Assembly (NCBI GenBank): GCA_000753455.2
Contig: LM994670.1
Location: forward strand, 249,574 to 313,573
Length of the DNA stretch: 64,000 bases
Reading direction: 5' to 3'
Origin: Clostridium jeddahitimonense
GTDB lineage: Bacteria > Bacillota > Clostridia > Clostridiales > Clostridiaceae
Part shown: in pieces, positions 57,120 to 64,000 of the stretch
Layout: each line of letters begins with the position of its first letter
Numbering within the stretch: the stretch's first letter is position 1
Translations under genes and position numbers: made by a program
The notes under the pieces: model-generated
What the model saw: the letters and a program-made list of their open reading frames with translations, nothing else
The model's database searches: none
What the model was told of the DNA's origin: nothing

Positions 57120-57902
57120 ATGAATTTAAACAACAAAGATAAGGTTAAAGACTTTTTTAGAAGGGAGGGCTTTTACTTTATTCTACTAATTTGCTTATGT
57201 ATAGTTGCAGTTGTAGCAGCCTTTACTATTAAGAAAAATAATGAGTTGAAGCAAAGTAATGATCATAATAATGAATTTACTCTAAATGTTGAGGATTCAA
57301 CAAATGATTCTGCAGAAACTTCAAGAAATGAAATGCCAAATGCAGATAGAGTTGAAAATGATGACAATGTGGCAGAGGGATCAAATGAATTAGATGAAGT
57401 TGCTAACAACGAAGAAGTAGATGACTATACAGAAGTAGCTGATAACACAGAAGATGTTCCTGTTTCTAATACAGTAACAGAAGTAGTTTTCCAATTACCT
57501 TTAGAAGGTATGATTTCTAGAGAGTATAAGGAAATGGTTAGGTTACAAAATAGTGAAAGTGGAACAGTAGATAGAACTAGAAGAGGTATTGATTTAAGTG
57601 CTTCTGTAGGAACAGCTGTTAATGCTGCAGCAGAAGGTAAGGTAATTGAGGTATCAAAGAGCACAGAAGATGGAAACTTTATAGTTATAGAACACACAAA
57701 TGGATTAAAGACTAAGTATGCAAATTTAGATGGAGAAGTTTCAGTTGCTGTTGGAGATACAGTTTCAGCAGGCGATCAAATTGGAATCGTTGGAAATAGT
57801 TCAATGATATTTACTTCAGAAGTATGTGGAGATGTATTAAATCTACAAGTTGAAGATTCTGAAGGAAACCAAGTAAATCCATCAGATTACTTTAGTTTCT
57901 AA
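57120..57902 (+). CDS. spoIIQ: SpoIIQ-like forespore protein (degenerate M23 domain)
   Basis: A 260-aa membrane protein: segment at about 18-36, an acidic linker rich in Asn, Asp and Glu (about 45-125), and a LytM/M23 domain. In Bacillus SpoIIQ binds SpoIIIAH to hold the engulfing membranes together. Of the LytM zinc ligands, the first His is Arg (RRGID, about 154-158) and the final HxH is replaced in VLNLQV (about 239-244), so it should not bind zinc. AAGGAGGTG precedes the ATG. GTATA at 57064 and GGCAAGACTA at 57092 recall sigma-F elements, but their spacing is too long. Confidence 0.9.
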   Translation: MNLNNKDKVKDFFRREGFYFILLICLCIVAVVAAFTIKKNNELKQSNDHNNEFTLNVEDSTNDSAETSRNEMPNADRVENDDNVAEGSNELDEVANNEEVDDYTEVADNTEDVPVSNTVTEVVFQLPLEGMISREYKEMVRLQNSESGTVDRTRRGIDLSASVGTAVNAAAEGKVIEVSKSTEDGNFIVIEHTNGLKTKYANLDGEVSVAVGDTVSAGDQIGIVGNSSMIFTSEVCGDVLNLQVEDSEGNQVNPSDYFSF

Positions 57903-57910
57903 GAAAAATA

Positions 57911-57941
57911 AATCAGCCATTTGAATTTCAAATGGCTGATT
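57911..57941. terminator. hairpin after spoIIQ
   Basis: AATCAGCCATTTGAA and TTCAAATGGCTGATT form a near-perfect 15-bp palindrome nine bases after the stop codon. There is no T run after it, so termination may be partial or the hairpin may protect mRNA. Confidence 0.5.
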
Positions 57942-57992
57942 ACTAATAAGAATTATATTTTAATTAAATCTATTTTTTGAGGAGGTTACATT

Positions 57993-58244
57993 TTGAAAGA
58001 CTACATTGAAGAAAGAGTACTAGAAGTTGCTCAATATATTATTGATTCAAAAGCTACTATAAGAAAAACTGCTAAGGTATTTGGAGTAAGTAAAAGTACT
58101 ATTCATAAGGATATGACAGAAAGATTGCCTAAAATTAATCCCAGTATTGCAGAGCAGACACAAAATATACTTGAATTAAATAAGGCAGAAAGACATATTA
58201 GAGGTGGAAAAGCTACTAAATTAAAATACAAAGCTATTGAATGA
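57993..58244 (+). CDS. spoIIID: stage III sporulation transcriptional regulator SpoIIID
   Basis: Mother-cell DNA-binding protein that activates and represses sigma-E genes. The 83-aa protein has a helix-turn-helix with TIRKTAKVFGVSKSTIHKDMTERL (split here: TIRKTAKVFG, then VSKSTIHKDM) and a basic C-terminal end GGKATKLKYKA. The start is TTG 57993 with GAGGAGG upstream and no closer ATG. It precedes mbl, as in Bacillus. Confidence 0.96.
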   Translation: MKDYIEERVLEVAQYIIDSKATIRKTAKVFGVSKSTIHKDMTERLPKINPSIAEQTQNILELNKAERHIRGGKATKLKYKAIE

Positions 58245-58335
58245 TAATACCTTTACATATATAATATTTTTAAAGAATAATTTGTCTAAAAAAGAATTAT
58301 CTTGAATTATTATATATCTAGTAGGAGTGAAGAAA

Positions 58336-59370
58336 ATGTGGTTTTGGAGAAGTGGGAACGACCTTGGAATAGACTTAGGGACTGCTACAGTGCTTGTTTA
58401 TGTAAAAGGTAAAGGTATATTATTAAAAGAACCGTCAGTAGTAGCCATAAATAAAAATAATAATAAGGTACTAGCAGTAGGTGAAGAAGCAAGAAAGATG
58501 ATCGGAAGAACTCCAGGAAATATAGTTGCAGTACGTCCGCTAAGAGATGGAGTTATTTCTGATTACGATGTTACTGAAAGAATGTTAAAGGAATTTATTA
58601 AAAAGGCTTGTGGTAAGGGAAGAATAGTAGCTCCAAGAGTAATGGTTTGTGTTCCATCTCAAGCTACTGAAGTAGAAAAAAGAGCCGTAATGGATGCTGC
58701 TAGAAATTCAGGGGCTAAAAAAGTTCATATAATCGAAGAACCACTAGCAGCTGCAATAGGTGCTGGATTAGATATAACCAAGCCTAATGGAACAATGATA
58801 GTAGATATTGGTGGAGGAACTACTGATATAGCTGTTATATCATTAGGAGGAGTAGTTGTTAGGAAATCAATCAAAATCGCTGGAGATAAATTTGATGAAG
58901 CAATAATAAAGTATGTTAGAAATAAACATAAAATAATGATTGGTGAGAAAACTGCAGAAGATGTTAAGATAAAAGTAGGATCTGCGTTTAAAGATTCAAG
59001 AAATTTATTTACTACTATGAAAGGTAGAAATTTAATAACAGGTTTACCAGATGAAGTTGAAATAAGTACTGAAGAAGTAAGAGAAGCTTTGTCAGAGCCT
59101 GTATCTGTAATAGTTGATGGAGTTAAGAGTATACTAGAGAAGACACCACCTGAATTAGCTGCGGATATAATAGAAAAAGGAATATTGATGACTGGTGGAG
59201 GAGCTTTATTAGATGGACTTAATAAGCTTATAGAAGAAAACACTGGAGTTACAGTTGAAATAGCTCATAATTCTGTTGAAGCTGTTGCAGAAGGGACAGG
59301 TCAAGTTTTAAACTTTATAGATAAAATAGATTCAGATATTTTTGGAAAAGAGATAAGTCTAATAGATTAA
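58336..59370 (+). CDS. mbl: MreB/Mbl-family actin-like cell-shape protein
   Basis: Actin-like filament protein that guides lateral wall synthesis, 344 aa. Nucleotide-binding segments are GIDLGTATVLVYVKGKG, the central DIGGGTTDIAVISLGG, and GGGALLDGL. The ATG at 58336 is eight bases after TAGGAG and matches the family; a GTG at 58327 would add three residues. The order spoIIID-mbl identifies it as the Mbl paralogue rather than MreB. A bidirectional hairpin follows. Confidence 0.92.
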   Translation: MWFWRSGNDLGIDLGTATVLVYVKGKGILLKEPSVVAINKNNNKVLAVGEEARKMIGRTPGNIVAVRPLRDGVISDYDVTERMLKEFIKKACGKGRIVAPRVMVCVPSQATEVEKRAVMDAARNSGAKKVHIIEEPLAAAIGAGLDITKPNGTMIVDIGGGTTDIAVISLGGVVVRKSIKIAGDKFDEAIIKYVRNKHKIMIGEKTAEDVKIKVGSAFKDSRNLFTTMKGRNLITGLPDEVEISTEEVREALSEPVSVIVDGVKSILEKTPPELAADIIEKGILMTGGGALLDGLNKLIEENTGVTVEIAHNSVEAVAEGTGQVLNFIDKIDSDIFGKEISLID

Positions 59371-59380
59371 TTATAAATAT

Positions 59381-59420
59381 ATAAATGGCACTATAAGTTA
59401 TTTCTTATAGTGCTATTTAT
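59381..59420. terminator. bidirectional terminator between mbl and yyaC
   Basis: A long stem with AAATGGCACTATAAG and CTTATAGTGCTATTT arms (one mismatch), loop TTATTT, and T-rich ends on both strands. The right arm overlaps the last codons of yyaC. Confidence 0.65.
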
Positions 59421-59943
59421 TATATGAAGAATTAAGGTAATATGCATGGTTTAGTCCATGACAAATAACTCGTGCCATTTCGAATACTAAACTAAGTCTA
59501 ATACCTCTAGAGGTAAAGAATTCAGCATTGTCACTAGAGTCAACTATTCCTATTATTGAGGATACACCTACTTCAGGCAATGACTTTCCTACACCTTTAC
59601 CGGGATGAATAGGATAATCTCTTACATGTATTTCGCCAATAGAATTAGTATCTCCTAAACAAGCGTCAATTCCGATAATCGTAGCCTGTGGATGAAGTTT
59701 TTTTATTTCATCAATTTTTTTATCTATGTTTAAGGCATGGATAGGTGATTCTAGTGTTCCATATACAGGAACAGGGAAGGATGACTCTTCTAAAAAAGTA
59801 CCTACTAAAGGACCTAAACAATCACCAATACATTTATCTGTGCCAATGCAAACTATAATAGTTTCAGATGTTACATATTTTCTTATAAATTCTGCAATTT
59901 CATAATAAGATAAGTTAGATTTATAGTTAACTTTTCTTTTCAA
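59413..59943 (-). CDS. yyaC: spore protease YyaC family protein
   Basis: A 176-aa protein of the YyaC family, related to the GPR spore protease fold. The conserved start of the domain is CIGTDKCIGDCLGPLVG (about 32-48), followed by GIDACLGD and PEVGVSSIIGIVD. In Bacillus it is a sporulation gene of uncertain activity. The minus-strand ATG at 59943 is preceded by GAGGGGTGGTGG, a strong site. It is convergent with mbl. Confidence 0.9.
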   Translation of the reverse strand: MKRKVNYKSNLSYYEIAEFIRKYVTSETIIVCIGTDKCIGDCLGPLVGTFLEESSFPVPVYGTLESPIHALNIDKKIDEIKKLHPQATIIGIDACLGDTNSIGEIHVRDYPIHPGKGVGKSLPEVGVSSIIGIVDSSDNAEFFTSRGIRLSLVFEMARVICHGLNHAYYLNSSYNK

Positions 59944-60052
59944 ATATACCCACCACCCCTCAATAATAATATATATGAGAGAAAAACTAAGAATATAATA
60001 AGTATAAAAAAAGAAAAAATGGAAAATATTTTTAATAAGGTGGTGATATTAA

Positions 60053-60490
60053 ATGAAATGGAAGATAATAATGAGAACTATGTCACTTTTGGTTATAGTA
60101 GTAACTATATTTATAGTAGTTTTATATGAACCAAATATTAAAAATAAAGATATAAGTAGTTTGGAAGATGAGACAACTGAGATTACAGAAGGGGATGTGG
60201 AAGAAACTTCTTTATCAACAGATAAGCAAATATTACAGGGAAATAGTTCTGATGTTTTAACTTTAAATTTAGATAATATAATTAACAGTTTAACTTTAGA
60301 TGAGAGAAATGTAGTTGAAGGAATATTAGATAAACTTTCAGTTGTTGATTGTGCTAAAGTTAATTCTATTTTGAATAATGGTAGCATAGATTCAAAGAAG
60401 GAAGCTATGGAATATATTAAAAAACGCTTGGTAGAAGAGGATTATGATAGGCTTGTAGGTATATTAAATCAATATATTGACTTAGTGTAG
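60053..60490 (+). CDS. small membrane-anchored protein, function unknown
   Basis: A 145-aa protein with one membrane segment (about 7-25), an acidic Ser/Thr/Glu-rich linker (about 33-70), and a C-terminal helical region with LTLDERNVVEGILDKL and DYDRLVGILNQYI. The topology suggests the C-terminal domain lies outside the membrane. AAGGTGGTG precedes the ATG. It lies between yyaC and the tRNA cluster, and 162 bases before the first tRNA carry no terminator that I see. I do not recognise the family. Confidence 0.65.
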   Translation: MKWKIIMRTMSLLVIVVTIFIVVLYEPNIKNKDISSLEDETTEITEGDVEETSLSTDKQILQGNSSDVLTLNLDNIINSLTLDERNVVEGILDKLSVVDCAKVNSILNNGSIDSKKEAMEYIKKRLVEEDYDRLVGILNQYIDLV

Positions 60491-60591
60491 TTATAATGGC
60501 TATTAAAGTTATATAAGTGCTTAATATTAAGTAAAATGAAGAAAAATAGAGCAAATTAAAAATAAGATCGGAAAATGAGCTATTATGAGGC

Positions 60592-60620
60592 TTGAAATAT
60601 TGTTGCTATGAATATATACT
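60592..60620 (+). promoter_or_regulatory. predicted promoter of the tRNA cluster
   Basis: TTGAAA at 60592-60597, exactly 17 bp, TATACT at 60615-60620, about 57 bases before the first tRNA. Confidence 0.6.
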
Positions 60621-60676
60621 AGTCATTGTCAGTTCGGCAGTGATGCACGAAATGATGAAAGTTATTAATACGATAT

Positions 60677-60761
60677 GGGGGAGTTCCCGAGTGGCCAAAG
60701 GGGGCAGACTGTAAATCTGTTACGTTTCGTTTCGATGGTTCGAATCCGTCCTCCCCCACCA
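60677..60761 (+). tRNA. tRNA-Tyr (GTA), copy 1
   Basis: Class II tRNA with a long variable arm. GGGGGAG pairs with CTCCCCC, the discriminator is A, and CCA is encoded at 60759-60761. The anticodon loop CTGTAAA gives GTA at 60711-60713. Identical to the copies at 60863 and 61141. Confidence 0.97.
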
Positions 60762-60781
60762 TTAATAACTTAATTAAATAT

Positions 60782-60856
60782 GCTGGTGTGGCTCAATGGC
60801 AGAGCAGCTGACTTGTAATCAGCAGGTTGTTGGTTCGACTCCGATCACCAGCTCCA
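60782..60856 (+). tRNA. tRNA-Thr (TGT), copy 1
   Basis: GCTGGTG pairs with CACCAGC; discriminator T and encoded CCA. The loop CTTGTAA gives anticodon TGT at 60824-60826. Identical to the copy at 61059. Confidence 0.96.
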
Positions 60857-60862
60857 TTAAAT

Positions 60863-60947
60863 GGGGGAGTTCCCGAGTGGCCAAAGGGGGCAGACTGTAA
60901 ATCTGTTACGTTTCGTTTCGATGGTTCGAATCCGTCCTCCCCCACCA
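60863..60947 (+). tRNA. tRNA-Tyr (GTA), copy 2
   Basis: The same 85-base sequence as copy 1, with encoded CCA. Only six bases separate it from the preceding tRNA-Thr. Confidence 0.97.
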
Positions 60948-60977
60948 TTTAATTTTTTGAAAAATAAATAATAATGT

Positions 60978-61053
60978 GGAAGCATAGCTCAGCTGGGAGA
61001 GCATCTGCCTTACAAGCAGAGGGTCACAGGTTCGATCCCTGTTGTTTCCACCA
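60978..61053 (+). tRNA. tRNA-Val (TAC)
   Basis: GGAAGCA pairs with TGTTTCC (one G-U), discriminator A, CCA encoded at 61051-61053. The anticodon loop CTTACAA gives TAC at 61011-61013. Confidence 0.96.
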
Positions 61054-61058
61054 AATAC

Positions 61059-61133
61059 GCTGGTGTGGCTCAATGGCAGAGCAGCTGACTTGTAATCAGC
61101 AGGTTGTTGGTTCGACTCCGATCACCAGCTCCA
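61059..61133 (+). tRNA. tRNA-Thr (TGT), copy 2
   Basis: The same 75-base sequence as copy 1, five bases after tRNA-Val. Confidence 0.96.
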
Positions 61134-61140
61134 TTAAAAT

Positions 61141-61225
61141 GGGGGAGTTCCCGAGTGGCCAAAGGGGGCAGACTGTAAATCTGTTACGTTTCGTTTCGAT
61201 GGTTCGAATCCGTCCTCCCCCACCA
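61141..61225 (+). tRNA. tRNA-Tyr (GTA), copy 3
   Basis: A third identical tRNA-Tyr, with encoded CCA. A terminator starts two bases after it and closes the cluster. Confidence 0.97.
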
Positions 61226-61227
61226 TT

Positions 61228-61254
61228 AAAAGCATAGTTTATCTATGCTTTTTT
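61228..61254 (+). terminator. terminator of the tRNA cluster
   Basis: AAAAGCATAG pairs with CTATGCTTTT around TTTAT, followed by TT. Confidence 0.85.
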
Positions 61255-61387
61255 ATTTTGACTTAAAATAAGTAATATGTATTATAAAAAGTTGAGAATA
61301 TATTAGAATTTAAATTTATTGACATTAGTTTTAATAATTGTTAATATATATTACAGTAAATAAAAAGTAAATAAAATTTGATATTAG

Positions 61388-61613
61388 TTCTTATCAAGAG
61401 AGGTAGAGGGAGAGGGCCCTGTGAAACCCGGCAACCTGTTACCAATTAGCAGTTGATAGTTAATAAATAATAATTAAATTAACTTAATTATTAATTTTTA
61501 ACTTTTAATTATTAATTGTATACGTGGTGCCAATTCCTGCAATTAATTTTGCAAGATAAGAAAGACATGGTTGAATATTACGTCTCTTCTTTATCTTAAG
61601 AAGAGACTTTTTT
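61388..61613 (+). promoter_or_regulatory. SAM-I (S-box) riboswitch with terminator, upstream of metK
   Basis: P1 is a perfect 8-bp stem TTCTTATC/GATAAGAA (61388-61395 with 61555-61562). The core has AGAGAGGTAGAGGGA, GGCCCTGTGAAACCCGGCAACC and GTGGTGCCAATTCCTGC, the S-box signatures. The expression platform is a terminator GTCTCTTCTT/AAGAAGAGAC (61582-61607) with T run, whose 5' arm and loop (61582-61597) can instead pair with 61553-61566 as antiterminator. With SAM bound, P1 forms and metK transcription stops. P3 carries an extra AT-rich hairpin of about 75 bases. The gap between the tRNA terminator and P1 (61255-61387) has no other clear element. Confidence 0.95.
61443..61518 (+). repeat. 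AT-rich hairpin inserted in riboswitch P3
   Basis: Within P3 a 20-bp near-perfect stem (61458-61477 with 61484-61503, about two mismatches) with loop ATTAAC, plus outer pairs CAATTA (61443) with TAATTG (61513). It is almost purely A and T. It lies between GGCAACC and GGTGCC, where most SAM-I riboswitches have only a few bases. Confidence 0.7.
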
Positions 61614-61657
61614 ATCTTTAGAATTAATATCATCTTAATTAAGAGAGGAGATATATA

Positions 61658-62833
61658 ATGAGAAGATTATTTACATCAGAATCAGTAACAGAAGGTCATC
61701 CAGATAAAATCTGTGACCAAATATCAGATGGAATATTAGATAGTATACTAGCTAAGGATCCTATGGCTAGAGTAGCTTGTGAAACAGCTGTAACTACAGG
61801 AATGGTTATGGTAATGGGAGAAATATCAACATCATGTTATGTGGATATCCCTAAGGTGGTTAGAGAAACTATAAGAGAAATAGGTTATGATAGAGCTAAA
61901 TTTGGGTTCGACTGTGATACATGTGCTGTATTAACATCTATCGATGAGCAATCATCAGATATAGCTATGGGAGTTGATGAAGCATTAGAATCAAAAGCTG
62001 GTGATAAAGATGCAGTTGAAGCAGTTGGTGCAGGAGACCAAGGAATGATGTTTGGTTTTGCAACAAATGAAACACAAGAGTTTATGCCATTACCAATAGC
62101 AATGGCTCATAGATTATCTAGAAGACTTAGTGAAGTAAGAAAAAATGGCACATTACCATATTTGAGACCAGATGGAAAAACTCAAGTAACAGTAGAATAT
62201 GATGATAACAAAGTTATAAGAATAGATACAATAGTAATATCAACTCAACATGGACCAGAAGTTAGCCAAGAACAAATAAGGGAAGACTTAATGGAACACG
62301 TAATTAAAGCAGTAGTTCCTGCAGAGCTTTTAGACGAAAATACTAAGTATTATATAAATCCAACAGGAAGATTTGTTGTTGGTGGCCCACAAGGGGATAG
62401 TGGATTAACTGGTAGAAAAATAATAGTTGATACTTACGGTGGATACGGTAGACATGGAGGAGGAGCTTTCTCAGGAAAAGATCCAACAAAGGTTGATAGA
62501 TCAGCAGCATATGCAGCTAGATGGGTAGCTAAAAACTTAGTAGCAGCTGGAGTTGCAGATAAATTAGAAATTCAATTAGCTTATGCTATTGGAGTTGCTA
62601 AACCAGTATCAATTGAAGTTGAAACTTTTGGAACAGGAAAACTTTCAGAAGAAGAAATAGTGAAAATAGTAGAAAAATCATTTGATTTAAGGCCAGGTGC
62701 AATAATAAGAGATTTAGAGTTAAGAAATCCTATTTACAAGCAAACAGCAGCTTATGGGCACTTCGGTAGAAATGACTTAGATCTTCCATGGGAAAGATTA
62801 AATAAAGTTGAAGATATAAAGAAATACTTATAA
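61658..62833 (+). CDS. metK: S-adenosylmethionine synthetase
   Basis: Makes SAM from methionine and ATP, cytosolic. The 391-aa protein starts [20 protein letters not shown], with [12 protein letters not shown] and [16 protein letters not shown], the methionine- and phosphate-binding signatures. AGAGAGGAG precedes the ATG. Regulated by the SAM-I riboswitch directly upstream. A shared terminator with nagA follows. Confidence 0.98.
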   Translation: MRRLFTSESVTEGHPDKICDQISDGILDSILAKDPMARVACETAVTTGMVMVMGEISTSCYVDIPKVVRETIREIGYDRAKFGFDCDTCAVLTSIDEQSSDIAMGVDEALESKAGDKDAVEAVGAGDQGMMFGFATNETQEFMPLPIAMAHRLSRRLSEVRKNGTLPYLRPDGKTQVTVEYDDNKVIRIDTIVISTQHGPEVSQEQIREDLMEHVIKAVVPAELLDENTKYYINPTGRFVVGGPQGDSGLTGRKIIVDTYGGYGRHGGGAFSGKDPTKVDRSAAYAARWVAKNLVAAGVADKLEIQLAYAIGVAKPVSIEVETFGTGKLSEEEIVKIVEKSFDLRPGAIIRDLELRNPIYKQTAAYGHFGRNDLDLPWERLNKVEDIKKYL

Positions 62834-62834
62834 T

Positions 62835-62876
62835 AAAAAAAGGAACTCACAGGAATTGCTGTGAGTTCCTTTTTAT
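62835..62876. terminator. bidirectional terminator between metK and nagA
   Basis: AGGAACTCACAG and CTGTGAGTTCCT form a 12-bp stem extended by A/T pairs, loop GAATTG, with TTTTTATT on the plus side and TTTTTTTATT on the minus side. Its right edge touches the nagA stop codon. Confidence 0.9.
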
Positions 62877-64000
62877 TAAAGTGTGTTATATACCACGTTT
62901 CCGTTAACAATAGTCATTTTTACGTTTATATCTTCATCAAAAATAACTAGGTCAGCATCAAAGCCTTCTTTTATTAGGCCTTTTCTATCTTCTACTTTGC
63001 AATGTTTAGCTCCGTTATATGAAGCCATTTTAACTACTTCGTTAAGTGGGTAATTAGAGTTGTTATAAACATTTCTAATAGCTTTATCCAAAGTAAGAAC
63101 TGATCCAGCAAGTGAACCACTTAATAATCTAGCAGCACCATTTTTAACTTCTACATCTTGACCACCTAAAGAATACATGCCATCTTGCATTCCGCATGCC
63201 ATCATTGCATCAGTAACTAAAAGTACCTTATCAGTTCCTTTTTGCTTATAAGCAGTTCTTAATGATGGATAAGAAATATGAATACCATCAGATATAGTTT
63301 CAGTAGTTATTTCTGAATCAAATATTGCCCCTACAACACCAGGTTCTCTATGAGTAAATGGAGTCATAGCATTGAAAAGGTGAGTTGAGTGGCAGAATCC
63401 ACACTTTATACCGTCCATAGCTTCTTCATAATTAGCTTTAGTATGTCCCATTGAGCAAACTATACCTTTATCAGAAAGATAGGTAGCTAGTTCTTTAGCT
63501 CCTTCTACTTCTGGTGCCATTGTTATAGAAACTACTGCATCTTCGTCTTCACCAACCATTTCGTTAAAGTTTTCAATTGTTGGATCTATTAAGTAGTTTG
63601 GGTTTTGAGCACCTATTGCTTTAGGGCTTATAAATGGACCTTCTAGGTGTGCTCCTAAAACGTTAGCTCCATCTGTACCTTTTATTTTAGCTTCTTTAAT
63701 TGCAGACATAGCCTTTCTTATGTCTTTTTTATCTACAGTCATAGTAGTTGGAGTAAATGAAGTAGTACCATGTTTAGCAATAGTTTTAGCTATTGTATTT
63801 ATAACATCGTATGTTCCATCCATAGTATCAACACCACCAGCTCCATGTATATGAACATCTATGAATCCAGGGCTTAAATATAATCCTTTACCATCTATAA
63901 CGTTATCATTAGCTATAGAACTAGGATTTATTTCTTTAATTTTACCATCTTCTATCAAAACAGAACCTTCTTCTATTTTGTCTAGGTAAATTAATTTACA
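62876..64000 (-). CDS. nagA: N-acetylglucosamine-6-phosphate deacetylase (5' end outside window)
   Basis: Amidohydrolase that deacetylates GlcNAc-6-phosphate in amino-sugar use and wall recycling. Metal and active-site motifs are HIHGAGGVDTMDG, AHLEGPFI, GHTKANYEEA, HLFNAMTPFTHREPG and the catalytic Asp in LLVTDAMMACG. The frame stays open through base 64000 (…LDKIEEGSVLIEDGKI), so the true start lies beyond the edge; a TTG at 63958 is not credible as the start. About 374 residues are present, and about 5-15 are likely missing. Confidence 0.95.
   Translation of the reverse strand, partial: CKLIYLDKIEEGSVLIEDGKIKEINPSSIANDNVIDGKGLYLSPGFIDVHIHGAGGVDTMDGTYDVINTIAKTIAKHGTTSFTPTTMTVDKKDIRKAMSAIKEAKIKGTDGANVLGAHLEGPFISPKAIGAQNPNYLIDPTIENFNEMVGEDEDAVVSITMAPEVEGAKELATYLSDKGIVCSMGHTKANYEEAMDGIKCGFCHSTHLFNAMTPFTHREPGVVGAIFDSEITTETISDGIHISYPSLRTAYKQKGTDKVLLVTDAMMACGMQDGMYSLGGQDVEVKNGAARLLSGSLAGSVLTLDKAIRNVYNNSNYPLNEVVKMASYNGAKHCKVEDRKGLIKEGFDADLVIFDEDINVKMTIVNGNVVYNTL

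Noticed and set aside
60491..60676. T-box or other riboswitch before the tRNA cluster
   Set aside because: No T-box core or terminator pair was found; the stretch holds only a promoter and a short leader.
60974..61237. 87-codon open frame across the tRNA cluster
   Set aside because: It reads through tRNA-Val, tRNA-Thr and tRNA-Tyr genes; the frame is a by-product of tRNA sequence.
63958..63960. TTG at 63958 as the start of nagA
   Set aside because: The frame remains open to the window edge with residues typical of the NagA N-terminus, so the real start is outside.

Overview
The window is a low-GC, densely packed chromosomal segment of an endospore-forming Firmicute, almost certainly a Clostridium sensu stricto (cluster I). 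Supporting signs are the AT-rich codon use, the sporulation genes (spoIIR, spoIID, spoIIQ, spoIIID, yabG, sipL, yyaC, several CotS-family coat kinases), a spore-type cyanophycin pair (cphB-cphA), a clostridial thiolase with a Rex-like operator, and the order atp operon - ywmB - murA - spoIID - spoIIQ - spoIIID - mbl. No prophage, insertion sequence, CRISPR array or resistance gene was found; the accessory-looking content is small intergenic repeats.

Layout. 1-9.7 kb: tRNA-Asn, a membrane-anchored polysaccharide deacetylase, an OmpR-type two-component system with a lipoprotein, the TldD/PmbA protease pair, a lipid kinase and an FAD oxidoreductase. 9.7-9.9 kb: an array of short hairpins sharing a GTGAAAA spacer. 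9.9-15.9 kb: an SGNH hydrolase and a RusA-like protein with a zinc finger (minus strand), tsaD, a membrane-anchored hydrolase-fold protein lacking the catalytic serine, htrA and apbE. 16.1-17.1 kb: a NusG-II protein and a Gx transporter, which with apbE resemble part of a flavin/quinone electron-transfer locus. 17.2-30.7 kb: a spore-envelope region with two related glycosyltransferases, three CotS kinases, one degenerate relative, YabG, Veg, a candidate small RNA, SipL and the cyanophycin enzymes. 30.8-46.8 kb: ispE, spoIIR, a thiouridylase-like PP-loop enzyme, pyrG, rho, rpmE, tdk, a DUF1385-PrmC fusion, prfA, tsaC, rpiB, upp, a dCMP deaminase and thl. 47-53.7 kb: the complete atpIBEFHAGDC operon. 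53.8-60.5 kb: ywmB, murA, spoIID, spoIIQ, spoIIID, mbl, yyaC and a small membrane protein. 60.6-64 kb: a six-gene tRNA cluster (Tyr-Thr-Tyr-Val-Thr-Tyr), a SAM-I riboswitch with metK, and nagA running off the window edge.

How the genes fit together. Much of the window serves spore development: SpoIIR signals sigma-E activation in the mother cell; SpoIIQ and SpoIID act in engulfment; SpoIIID adjusts sigma-E transcription; SipL links coat to forespore; CotS proteins, glycosyltransferases and YabG build or process the coat; CphA/CphB make and break a nitrogen store. The rest is housekeeping: translation termination, tRNA modification (TsaC and TsaD are both here), nucleotide salvage, ATP synthase and central metabolism. 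The least explained items are the hairpin array at 9729-9933, the minus-strand candidate sRNA at 25213-25300, the stop-codon-abutting AT-rich inverted repeats, and the hairpin-expanded P3 of the metK riboswitch.
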